The notes beneath the pieces were generated by a model that was not told where the DNA came from, did no database searches, and worked only from the letters and a program-made list of their open reading frames with translations. From contig DJRT01000011.1 of the NCBI GenBank assembly GCA_002437905.1, forward strand, positions 90,477 to 98,388: DNA of 7,912 bases, written 5' to 3'. Source of the DNA: Ruminococcaceae bacterium UBA6353 (lineage in GTDB: Bacteria; Bacillota; Clostridia; Oscillospirales; Acutalibacteraceae). The position numbers were made by a program, and so were the translations under genes. Every line of letters starts with the position of its first letter. Position 1 is the stretch's first letter. This document shows positions 1 through 6,520 of the stretch, piece after piece.

Positions 1-3000
1 AGGTCACCATTGATACCGCACACGGCAGCCTGGCAACGGTTAACGCTTATAACCGGCTCAAAAAGGGTCATATTGAAGTCCTGAAATCCGATGCCGAATC
101 CGGAAAGGATCTCAGCGGTGCGGAATTCACCGTCTATGATCTGGACGGTGAAGAAATCGCCGTGATCGGACCCACAGACAAAAACGGCTATGCCAAGTCC
201 GGTGAGATCATCTATGGCGATTATATTGTGAAAGAGACCAAGGTTCCGGTCAATTACCAGCCGGACGGCGATGCACAGTGGAAGGTGACGATCGACGATA
301 ACAGTCCGCTTATCACCCTGGACATTGCCAACCTGCGCCAGTACGGTATGGTCAAAGTCCGCAAGACCGCCGAAGACGGTTTGGTGGAGGGGCTGACTTT
401 CCGCCTGACCGGCACCTCCGAATACGGCGAGCCTGTGAATATGACCGCTGTGACCAATGCGGCCGGTACGGCCGTGTTTGAGCGCGTCCCGATTGGTACG
501 GACTACACGCTTTCCGAAGAAAACACCCCCGAGCGATATGTGATCCCGGAGGTGCAGAACATTTCGATCGAGTGGAATAAAGTGACCGAGCGCCAGTTTG
601 ATAATATCCTCAAGAAATGGCGTGCTGATGTCTTCAAGGTTGATGCCTCTCTCCGCAGTAATAGTGAGCATGGAACCCTAAAGATGCTCTCGCTCGACTC
701 AGACAGCATTGTGGAGAAACTCGGCTATCCTTACGGGGAAACCCAAGGTAATGCCACACTCGCCGGAGCAGTTTACGGTGTTTATCGTTATGATGAGCTC
801 GTGGACACCTATGTGACGGATAAAAACGGGTACTTCCTGACTGACTACTATCCCTGCGGCGAGGGCTGGAGCATCCGTGAGATCACGCCTTCGGAAGGAT
901 ATCTTTTGGATGAGACCGTCTATTGGCTCGGTGTGACGCCCGGACAGTATACGCTGGAGAAGAACACAGAAGAGTTGGATGTCTATGAAGACATCATCTT
1001 CGGCAGCCTGTATCTCATCAAGCACATGGATGACGGCAGTACCGGTCTGGAGACGGTTGAGGTCGGAGCAGAATTTGAGGTGTATTTGAAGACTGCGGGA
1101 TCTTACGAAAATGCCCGGGATACGGAACGGGACTACCTGATTACCGATGAACATGGATATGCCGGGACGAAGCAGCTTCCTTACGGCGTCTATACAGTCC
1201 GACAGACGAAAGGCACGGAGGGCTTTGATCTGGCAGCACCCTTCGATGTTTTCATTGATAAAGACGGGTGCTGCTATCAGTATCTGCTTAACAACGCCCC
1301 CTTTACCGGATATCTCAAGATTCAAAAGACGGATGCAGAATCCGGCCTGAGTATCCCGTATGCGGGCGCAGCGTTCCAGATTTATAACCCGGACGGTACC
1401 AGAGTTACCATGCAGTATACCTACCCGGAACTGACGGTGATCGACACCTTCTACACCAACGAGGAGGGCTACCTGATCACTCCGGAAGCGCTTCCGTTCG
1501 GGAAGGGCTACTCCATTGTGGAAGTAAAAGCTCCGTATGGCTATGTATTGAACTCCGATCCGGTCTATTTTGATGTGACCGCAGACTCGGCGACCGAGGA
1601 CGGCGGCATCACATTGATCGAAGTCACCCGTTCCAACATGCCGCAGAAAGGTATCATCCGTATCACTAAGACCGGCGAAGTATTCTGGACGGTCACGGAA
1701 GCGGACGGGATCTATAAACCGGTCTATGCGGTCAAGAGTCTGCCCGGCGCAGTGTTTGAGGTTCGCGCAGCAGAAGATATTTATACGCTTGACGGCGTCA
1801 TGCATTACGCAAAGGGCGAGATCGTGGATACGATCACAACCGGGTCTGACGGCGTAGCATCGAGCAAGGAACTGTATCTCGGAAAATATGAGATCCAGGA
1901 GATCACTGCGCCGCACGGGATGGTTTTGAACGGCACGATTCAGACAGTGGAGCTAACTTACGCCGGTCAGGAGGTCTCCGTTACGGAAACTGCCGGAAAT
2001 CTCTATAACGAGCGCCAAAAGGTCAAAGTGTCCTTGAGCAAGGTGTTGGAGCAGAACGAGCTGTTCGGCATCGGTATGAACGGCGAACTGAAAAACATCA
2101 CCTTCGGTCTGTATGCCAAGACTGACCTGGTTGCCGGTGACGGGACCGTCATTCCGGCAGGTGGGCTCATTGAGATCGTAACCTTTGATGATAACGGCAT
2201 GGCGACGGTCCGTACCGACCTGCCTTTGGGCAGCTATTACCTGCAGGAACGCAGTACGGACGAGCACTACATCCTGGATGACACCCATTATGAATTCGAG
2301 TTCTCTTACGACTCGCAGGAAACCCATGTGGTCGAGCTCTCTGTCAATGACGGCGATTCGATCAAAAACGACCTCAAGTACGGTATGGTTTCCGGCCGCA
2401 AGGTCGATGAGGATGGTCATGTGATCGCCGGTGCGATTTTCGGCCTGTTCCGCAATGATGAAAATGAGTATACGGCTGGAAATGCGTATTTAACGGCGGA
2501 AAGCGCACAGGACGGTACCTTCAAATTTGAAAAGGTGCCCTTCGGAACCTGGGTCGTTCGTGAGATCCAGCCGGCCGAAGGCTTTGTTCTCAATGAGAAG
2601 GCATATCCGGTCACAGTATCCGAAGATGGTGATGTGGTGAACATCCAGCTAGAGAACCGGTATATCCGCGGCAACATTGAAGGTACCAAACTCGACGAGG
2701 ACGGCAATGTGATCGCCGGTGCGGTATTCGGCTTGTTCCGTGAAGGCGAAACGGAGTTTACTGAGGAAACTGCCGTGCGTGTAACGGAGTCTGATAGCAC
2801 TGGCAAGTTCCGCTTTGAAGATATCCGGTACGGAAAGTGGATTATCCGTGAGCTGAAGCCGGTGACCGGGTATGTGCTCAATGAAACGCCGATCGAGGTA
2901 GAAATCACCGAGGAGGGCAAAACCGTTTTCATCACCGTCGAGAACAAATTCATTCGCGGTGACATCAAAGGCTACAAGGTCGACGAAGACGGAAAGTCGG

Positions 3001-3965
3001 TTGTGGGTGCGCTGTTCGGCCTCTTTACGGAGGATGATACGGAATTCACAGAGGAAAACGCCGTGTTGACGGCGGTGTCCGATGCAGACGGTATCTTCAC
3101 CTTTAAGAATGTGCGATTCGGGAAATGGATCGTGCGCGAGTTGAAACCTGCCGAGGGCTTCGTCCTCAACGAGACAGAGTTCCCGGTCGACATTACTACG
3201 GATGGTGCCGTAATCGAGCTCAAGGCCGAGAACCGACACATCTATGGCGCAGTCCATACGACCAAGGTCGATAAGGATTACCCCGACCATCTGCTTACCG
3301 GTGCTGTGTTTGAGGTCTACCGTGATGTAAACGGAAATCAGCAGTTCGATCCGGATGTGGATGAGCTGGTCGGTACCCTTTCGGAATGTGAACCCGGTCT
3401 GTATGAGCTCGCCGAGCTGCGCTACGGCGGATACTTCCTTTATGAAAAGCAGGCACCTGTTAATTTCGTCAAGGATAACGGATACTACTATTTCGAGATC
3501 GTAAATGACGGAGAGCTGGTGGAAGTGGAGAACAACGCCGGCGTCGGTTTCATCAATGATCATATGGTCGGCAATCTGAAGATCGTGAAGACCTCCTCTG
3601 ACGGCCGTGTGGAAGGCTTCAGCTTCCGCATCACGGGTGAGAACTACGATGAAGTTTTCACGACCGACGCAAACGGTGAGATCTTCATTGAAAACCTGCG
3701 CATCGGCAAATATACCGTGACGGAAGTTGAGGACAGCGTCAGCGCCGGGTATAAACGCCCGGAACCTTTTGAGATCGAGCTGACCGCTGATGAAACGCTG
3801 ACAGTCAATGCCCATAACGATAAGGTCACGACCGATCATCCGGACAGCCCGAAGACCGGCGACAATTCTCATATGGCTCTATGGTTGGGTCTGATGCTCG
3901 CAAGCCTTGGCGTCCTGATCGGTACCATTCTTTATTCCCGCAAGAAGAAGTATCTTGCAGACTGA
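1..3965 (+). CDS. Giant CnaB/SpaA-repeat cell-surface adhesin, 3' part (5' end outside window)
   Basis: The frame is open from position 3 to the TGA at 3963-3965, so 1320 C-terminal residues are visible and the true start lies left of the window; the GTG at 162 is internal. About twelve CnaB-like beta-sandwich domains follow one another. Their first strands are near residues 22, 115, 206, 336, 437, 552, 674, 794, 890, 986, 1082 and 1189. Most show the isopeptide triad: Lys in the first strand (such as KVDEDG), Glu in the middle (VREIQPAEGF) and Asn in the last strand (LENRYIR). Intramolecular Lys-Asn bonds make such stalks rigid and protease resistant. Domain 11 carries a calcium-loop-like DVNGNQQFDPDVDE. 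The C terminus is a sorting signal: SPKTG (residues 1282-1286), a hydrophobic helix, then SRKKK, implying sortase anchoring to peptidoglycan. The small membrane protein follows after 16 nt. The adhesin role is inferred from family; the N-terminal ligand-binding part is not visible. Confidence 0.93.
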   Translation, partial: VTIDTAHGSLATVNAYNRLKKGHIEVLKSDAESGKDLSGAEFTVYDLDGEEIAVIGPTDKNGYAKSGEIIYGDYIVKETKVPVNYQPDGDAQWKVTIDDNSPLITLDIANLRQYGMVKVRKTAEDGLVEGLTFRLTGTSEYGEPVNMTAVTNAAGTAVFERVPIGTDYTLSEENTPERYVIPEVQNISIEWNKVTERQFDNILKKWRADVFKVDASLRSNSEHGTLKMLSLDSDSIVEKLGYPYGETQGNATLAGAVYGVYRYDELVDTYVTDKNGYFLTDYYPCGEGWSIREITPSEGYLLDETVYWLGVTPGQYTLEKNTEELDVYEDIIFGSLYLIKHMDDGSTGLETVEVGAEFEVYLKTAGSYENARDTERDYLITDEHGYAGTKQLPYGVYTVRQTKGTEGFDLAAPFDVFIDKDGCCYQYLLNNAPFTGYLKIQKTDAESGLSIPYAGAAFQIYNPDGTRVTMQYTYPELTVIDTFYTNEEGYLITPEALPFGKGYSIVEVKAPYGYVLNSDPVYFDVTADSATEDGGITLIEVTRSNMPQKGIIRITKTGEVFWTVTEADGIYKPVYAVKSLPGAVFEVRAAEDIYTLDGVMHYAKGEIVDTITTGSDGVASSKELYLGKYEIQEITAPHGMVLNGTIQTVELTYAGQEVSVTETAGNLYNERQKVKVSLSKVLEQNELFGIGMNGELKNITFGLYAKTDLVAGDGTVIPAGGLIEIVTFDDNGMATVRTDLPLGSYYLQERSTDEHYILDDTHYEFEFSYDSQETHVVELSVNDGDSIKNDLKYGMVSGRKVDEDGHVIAGAIFGLFRNDENEYTAGNAYLTAESAQDGTFKFEKVPFGTWVVREIQPAEGFVLNEKAYPVTVSEDGDVVNIQLENRYIRGNIEGTKLDEDGNVIAGAVFGLFREGETEFTEETAVRVTESDSTGKFRFEDIRYGKWIIRELKPVTGYVLNETPIEVEITEEGKTVFITVENKFIRGDIKGYKVDEDGKSVVGALFGLFTEDDTEFTEENAVLTAVSDADGIFTFKNVRFGKWIVRELKPAEGFVLNETEFPVDITTDGAVIELKAENRHIYGAVHTTKVDKDYPDHLLTGAVFEVYRDVNGNQQFDPDVDELVGTLSECEPGLYELAELRYGGYFLYEKQAPVNFVKDNGYYYFEIVNDGELVEVENNAGVGFINDHMVGNLKIVKTSSDGRVEGFSFRITGENYDEVFTTDANGEIFIENLRIGKYTVTEVEDSVSAGYKRPEPFEIELTADETLTVNAHNDKVTTDHPDSPKTGDNSHMALWLGLMLASLGVLIGTILYSRKKKYLAD
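2382..3245 (+). repeat. Three tandem 288-bp units encoding near-identical CnaB domains
   Basis: Units start at 2382, 2670 and 2958, exactly 288 bp (96 residues) apart. Each opens with a G-x-[VI] strand, then K(V/L)DEDG and a GA[IVL]FGLF strand. Each continues with a W-[IV]-[VI]-R-E-[IL] Glu strand and [FY]VLNE, and ends in ENR or ENK. The protein repeats are much more alike than the DNA, which differs at many third positions, so the duplication is not recent. The next domain (from 3246) begins in register but is longer, with an inserted calcium-loop-like segment. Confidence 0.9.
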
Positions 3966-3981
3966 AAAGAGAGGTAAGGCA

Positions 3982-4509
3982 ATGAAAACAAAACTGACAA
4001 AAAGCATTCTGCTGATCCTGTCGCTGCTTTGCATTCTCTGCGTCCCGGTCACACCGGTCTATGCGGCGCAGCAAGGCACGGACGGCAGCGAACTGCAGGT
4101 TGTAAAAGCAGAACAACTGGAGATCCAGCTCGGCACATCATGGTCGGGCGTAGAGTTCCAGCTCAAGACGGACGCCGGGGTTTACCCCGGCACCGTCAAG
4201 GTCGGAACGGATGGCGTGCTCCGCCTTGAGATCGGCGGCAGCTCCCAGTACATTCTGACCTGTATGAATTCCTCAACTTCGATTCCGGCGCCGGAGGATA
4301 CGGCGGACTTAGCAGACCAGACGCAAGCTCCTGCCACAACAGAGCAAGCCCCTGAGTCAAATGAGAAAGCCGCATCCGGTATCCCGACGCTGCATATCAT
4401 CCTCTTTGCAGGCGGTATGGTCATTGCCATCGGCACTCTGATCGTCATGCAGATTCTCAAGAAAAAGCGTGAAAATGAGGCACCGGATGATGAGGAAGCC
4501 GAGGAATAA
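3982..4509 (+). CDS. Small secreted, single-pass membrane-anchored protein of unknown function
   Basis: This 175-residue protein is not one I recognise. Residues 1-29 form a classical signal peptide: a KTKLTK basic start, a Leu/Ile-rich core and a VYA-A cleavage site. Residues 30-95 form a small extracellular domain rich in beta-type sequence. Residues 97-133 are a Thr/Pro/Glu/Ala-rich linker. Residues 135-158 are a membrane helix, followed by KKKRE and a very acidic cytoplasmic tail (DDEEAEE). No LPxTG-like motif is present, so it should stay in the membrane rather than be attached to the wall. The ATG at 3982 is chosen over the upstream TTG at 3955 because AGAGAGG lies 7 nt before it and the signal peptide starts there. 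It begins 16 nt after the adhesin stop, so it is probably in the same operon and may assist or partner the adhesin (inference). A perfect GCCGGGG-TTTA-CCCCGGC hairpin lies inside the gene at 4174-4191. Confidence 0.85.
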   Translation: MKTKLTKSILLILSLLCILCVPVTPVYAAQQGTDGSELQVVKAEQLEIQLGTSWSGVEFQLKTDAGVYPGTVKVGTDGVLRLEIGGSSQYILTCMNSSTSIPAPEDTADLADQTQAPATTEQAPESNEKAASGIPTLHIILFAGGMVIAIGTLIVMQILKKKRENEAPDDEEAEE

Positions 4510-4548
4510 CGATTCCATTTCAGTTTGGAGAAAAAAGCAAAACTTATG

Positions 4549-4583
4549 GGAATATTAGTTGCGTGATATGAAATAAATATTCC
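4549..4583. promoter_or_regulatory. Inverted repeat GGAATATT / AATATTCC upstream of the leader promoter
   Basis: GGAATATT (4549-4556) and AATATTCC (4576-4583) are perfect 8-bp inverted copies separated by 19 bp. The right half ends 8 bp before the -35 box at 4592. There is no T tract after it, so it is a poor terminator. It could be an operator for a dimeric regulator of the promoter at 4592, or chance in an AT-rich stretch. Nothing else is seen in 4510-4591, and there is no clear terminator for the upstream operon. Confidence 0.3.
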
Positions 4584-4591
4584 GCAAAGGC

Positions 4592-4620
4592 TTGACTTTT
4601 GTATTCTGTTCTGATATACT
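4592..4620 (+). promoter_or_regulatory. Strong sigma-A-type promoter for leader RNA and DUF3268/sigma operon
   Basis: TTGACT (4592-4597), a 17-bp spacer and TATACT (4615-4620), with TG one base before the -10 (extended -10). The predicted start is about 4626-4628, which leaves an unusually long leader of about 250 nt before the ATG at 4880. Confidence 0.82.
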
Positions 4621-4626
4621 ATAGGC

Positions 4627-4860
4627 GTGGCAGGAGCTTGCGTTCAGGCTCTCGATACGTCTATGGTACGGCGTCAGACTTCGCTTCGGGGATGAGGCAA
4701 GGAATCGTTACGGATTTGCGCACTGAGCAAGTCCACAACAACGCAGGCAATTGAATATGATAGCCGGAAGGCTGCTTGGATGCTTACAGGTTGAGTGTTG
4801 GGGAGATATGTTTTCCAACAGACTTTGTATGCGCTTAGCAACCTTCCGGCTTTTTCTTTA
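4627..4860 (+). ncRNA. Structured leader RNA upstream of the DUF3268 gene (possibly the described DUF3268 RNA motif)
   Basis: This stretch between a near-consensus promoter and a terminator-like hairpin has no credible reading frame. It contains several self-complementary segments, including GAGC/GCTC at 4634-4651, a short stem near 4698-4720, and GTTGGGGA pairing with TTTTCCAAC inside the big loop near 4797-4818. All of it is enclosed at the 3' end by the long 4762-4851 stem. From memory, a conserved structure named the DUF3268 RNA motif has been described upstream of genes of this protein family. The gene immediately downstream here is of that family, which is why I suggest it. I could not compare with the published consensus. 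It could act as a cis-regulator by attenuation or be released as a small RNA. Confidence 0.5.
4762..4858 (+). terminator. Terminator-like hairpin at the 3' end of the leader (attenuator candidate)
   Basis: AGCCGGAAGG (4762-4771) pairs perfectly with CCTTCCGGCT (4842-4851). After one mismatch the stem continues for 4 bp more (TGCT/AGCA). The tract TTTTTCTTT follows directly from 4851. The loop of about 60 nt holds a second hairpin. It lies only 9 nt before the GGAGG of the DUF3268 gene, so transcripts must read through it to express the operon. That is the geometry of a transcription attenuator, although the long loop is atypical for a simple terminator. Confidence 0.65.
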
Positions 4861-4879
4861 AGAACTCGGAGGTTAATTT

Positions 4880-5347
4880 ATGAATAAAAAGAAAAAACGA
4901 AAGGGGTTTAACCGAAGCAGTATGCGATGCCCGTATTGCGGTAGTCCGGTTATTTATCGGAGCGCAGACGGAATCTATCGCGATAATTCGAGAGGAACGA
5001 TGCTATATGTGTGTTCGCACTATCCAGAGTGCGATGCCTATGTTCGTGTTCACACCGGTACTAATATTCCGGTAGGAAGTATGGCTAATCACGAACTGCG
5101 TACATTGCGCCGTACAGCGCACCATTATTTTGACCAGCTTTATGAATCCGGTTATATGAGTAAGCAGGACGCATACCAATGGCTGGCCGATCTGATTATG
5201 GCGCCGCTTTCCGAAGCGCACATTGGTCATCTCGGCGAGTATTACTGTAAGCAGGTGATCGAAGAAAGCAGAAAGCTCTTAGAACGGCGGAAAGCCAAAA
5301 CGCGGGGGCGATATTATGCACAGAAAGGAGGCGCACTGGCGTCATGA
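4880..5347 (+). CDS. DUF3268-type zinc-finger protein
   Basis: This 155-residue protein resembles the DUF3268 zinc-finger family (recognised from sequence; Pfam not run). After a very basic start (NKKKKRK), Cys17 and Cys20 (CPYC) with Cys45 and Cys51 (CSHYPEC) form a likely four-cysteine zinc site, as in topoisomerase-type zinc ribbons. The family-typical stretch DAYVRVHTGTNIPVGSMAN (residues 52-70) and a helical part HELRTLRRTAHHYFDQL follow. The protein ends in a helical, Lys/Arg-rich tail. It probably binds nucleic acid; its precise role is unknown. The start at 4880 is supported by CGGAGGT 6 nt upstream. Its stop overlaps the sigma-factor start by ATGA (5344-5347), so the two are translationally coupled. 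Expression depends on the promoter at 4592 and on read-through of the hairpin at 4762-4858. Genes like this are often carried by Firmicutes conjugative elements. Confidence 0.85.
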   Translation: MNKKKKRKGFNRSSMRCPYCGSPVIYRSADGIYRDNSRGTMLYVCSHYPECDAYVRVHTGTNIPVGSMANHELRTLRRTAHHYFDQLYESGYMSKQDAYQWLADLIMAPLSEAHIGHLGEYYCKQVIEESRKLLERRKAKTRGRYYAQKGGALAS

Positions 5348-5886
5348 CCCTGACAGCAGAACAGCAAAAGAAAGTGGAGCAGAATATTCGGCTGGTTCAG
5401 AAAGTGATCAACGATAAGGTCCACGGTCCATATCAGTTGGGCATCTATACATATGATGATATTTTTCAAATCGGCTGCATCGGCCTCTGCAAAGCTGCGG
5501 CAACAGATAAAGGCGGGAACTTCTCTACCTATGCCTATCGCTTGATATGGAATGAGATTTGCGATGCGCTGATCTACTCGACCAGGCGGCAGGCAACGGA
5601 GCTTTCAAGCGATATGATTCCCCTGGTTGCAGAAGATCCGACCGTATCGATTGCAGATGTTGCAACGCAGCTGGATGTGCAGGCTGCGCTCAAAGCAGCA
5701 AAGCAGAAAGCATCTCCGTGTGTGATAAAAGGAATAGATGCAATGATTCAGATGGCCGAGGGGCGCTCCAGCAAGGAAATCGGAAATGAGTTTGGGGTGT
5801 CCGCCAATCTTGTTTGCGCCTGGGTATCCAAGGCGAGGAAGTATCTGAAAAGCCGGCCGGAAATACTGGCTCTGAAAGGAGTATAA
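5344..5886 (+). CDS. Small sigma-70-family RNA polymerase sigma factor
   Basis: This 180-residue protein has the two-domain layout of a minimal sigma factor. Residues 13-80 match region 2: the core-binding segment YDDIFQIGCIGLCKAA (37-52), then FSTYAYRLIWNEICDAL (60-76), the -10 recognition part. Residues 128-170 match a region-4-like helix-turn-helix (EGRSSKEIGNEFGVSANLV... VSKARKYLKSR) for -35 contact. The linker is short, and no anti-sigma or ECF sensor domain is attached. It probably directs polymerase to a small set of promoters, perhaps those of the same mobile element (inference). The ATG overlaps the previous stop, and AAAGGAGG lies 12 nt upstream, a little far, which fits translational coupling. 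The gene is followed 11 nt later by a perfect terminator. A non-sigma regulator with a related fold is the alternative. Confidence 0.83.
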   Translation: MTLTAEQQKKVEQNIRLVQKVINDKVHGPYQLGIYTYDDIFQIGCIGLCKAAATDKGGNFSTYAYRLIWNEICDALIYSTRRQATELSSDMIPLVAEDPTVSIADVATQLDVQAALKAAKQKASPCVIKGIDAMIQMAEGRSSKEIGNEFGVSANLVCAWVSKARKYLKSRPEILALKGV

Positions 5887-5897
5887 GTAATATAGTA

Positions 5898-5937
5898 AGG
5901 GACATCGAGAAATAGCATCTCGATGTCCCTATTTTTG
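5898..5937 (+). terminator. Strong intrinsic terminator after the sigma-factor gene
   Basis: AGGGACATCGAGA (5898-5910) and TCTCGATGTCCCT (5918-5930) form a perfect 13-bp stem with a 7-nt loop (AATAGCA), followed by ATTTTTG. It ends the operon starting at 4592 and lies directly before the signal-peptidase gene. Confidence 0.93.
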
Positions 5938-5946
5938 ATGGTGCTT

Positions 5947-6351
5947 ATGAAAAAAACAAAAAATGCAGTGAGATTGTCGTTGCTTCCGATGACAATCTCG
6001 CTTTTGATTTTAATTCTGTTTCGATTCGTTTTTTTGCTTGGATATGTTCCGACAGCATCTATGGAGCCTGCTCTGAAAACTGGAAGTTTGCTCCTCGGAG
6101 TGCGTGTTTGGGGAGACATTCAAAAAGGGGACATTATTGTGTTCCGACATAACAAGGAATATCTCGTCAAGCGGGTCGAAGCAGTAGAAGGAGATTTGAT
6201 CGAAAGTAACGGAGAAAATCTGGTGGTTCCGGAAGGTGGTTTTTATGTGCTTGGGGACAATGGTCAATGTTCATACGATTCTCGTTACTGGGAATATCCT
6301 TTTGTAATGAGCGATGATATTGTCGCAAAGGTAATTTTACCAACAAGATAA
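5947..6351 (+). CDS. Signal peptidase I (S26 family), compact form
   Basis: This 134-residue protein has all boxes of type I signal peptidase, which cleaves signal peptides from exported proteins on the outer face of the membrane. One N-terminal helix (residues 10-33, mostly Leu/Ile/Phe) anchors it. PTASMEPAL contains the nucleophile Ser38. YLVKRVEAVEGD contains the general base Lys75. GDN (103-105) with SYDSRYW (109-115) is the C-terminal box. Being short, it lacks the extra beta domain of the enterobacterial enzyme, as is usual in Gram-positives. The upstream in-frame ATG at 5923 lies inside the terminator stem, so 5947 is preferred; 5938 is also possible. None has a clear Shine-Dalgarno, and no promoter is evident after the terminator, so the mode of expression is unclear. 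It could process the neighbouring adhesin and the small membrane protein (inference). Base use is AT-richer than in the adhesin gene. Confidence 0.88.
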   Translation: MKKTKNAVRLSLLPMTISLLILILFRFVFLLGYVPTASMEPALKTGSLLLGVRVWGDIQKGDIIVFRHNKEYLVKRVEAVEGDLIESNGENLVVPEGGFYVLGDNGQCSYDSRYWEYPFVMSDDIVAKVILPTR

Positions 6352-6366
6352 AAATAACAATCCGGC

Positions 6367-6420
6367 AAAAAAGCAAGCAACTGTAGATGGGCATCATTGC
6401 AGTTGCTTGCTTTATATTTC
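6367..6420. terminator. Bidirectional intrinsic terminator between signal peptidase and recombinase
   Basis: AAAGCAAGCAACTG (6370-6383) pairs perfectly with CAGTTGCTTGCTTT (6400-6413), 14 bp with a 16-nt loop. On the plus strand TTTATATTT follows. On the minus strand the stem is followed by TTTTTTGCC. It can therefore end the signal-peptidase transcript and the recombinase transcript, which converge here. It lies just outside the left inverted repeat. Confidence 0.88.
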
Positions 6421-6421
6421 G

Positions 6422-6436
6422 TAGAGTATGTCACTC
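6422..6436 (+). repeat. Left inverted repeat / candidate crossover site
   Basis: TAGAGTATGTCACTC. It contains GAGT (6424-6427), spacer ATGTC and ACTC (6433-6436), i.e. half-sites in inverted order around an asymmetric 5-bp spacer, as in tyrosine recombinase core sites. The same 15 bases occur as the reverse complement at 7898-7912. The base before it is G (6421); its partner on the right would be outside the window. Confidence 0.75.
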
Positions 6437-6507
6437 AATGGAAGCACGGATTGAAAGGCATAAAATCCACCGTATTCAATTGCTTTTAAGGAGAATGACA
6501 CACAACT

Positions 6508-6515
6508 TTGACTGC
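6508..6515 (+). repeat. TTGACTGC copy, possible recombinase arm-type site
   Basis: TTGACTGC lies 5 bp beyond the 3' end of the recombinase gene and about 70 bp from the left repeat. The same octamer recurs at 7725-7732, near the other end. Short repeats near both ends, distinct from the crossover site, are typical of arm sites bound by the N-terminal domain of Tn916/lambda-type integrases. An eight-base match could also be chance. Confidence 0.3.
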
Positions 6516-6520
6516 TGATA

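Noticed and set aside
699..1916. Long minus-strand open frame (405 codons) opposite the adhesin gene
   Set aside because: It lacks a recognisable protein pattern and is antisense to a clear CnaB protein; such frames arise from codon bias in long genes.
2649..3872. Long minus-strand open frame (407 codons) opposite the adhesin repeats
   Set aside because: It mirrors the 288-bp tandem repeat of the plus-strand gene, which keeps the antisense frame open; no domain or ribosome site is seen.
3955..3981. Upstream TTG start for the small membrane protein
   Set aside because: The ATG at 3982 has AGAGAGG at good spacing and begins a classic signal peptide; the TTG would add nine residues and overlap the adhesin stop.
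4621..4860. tRNA, tmRNA or 6S RNA in the leader region
   Set aside because: No cloverleaf, T-loop GTTCGAATC-like sequence or CCA end is seen, and I do not recognise a 6S-like bubble; a cis leader of the DUF3268 operon fits better.
6493..6516. Micro-frame ATG ACA CAC... after AAGGAG
   Set aside because: Only seven codons before TGA; it lies in the recombinase 3' flank and no leader-peptide function is indicated.
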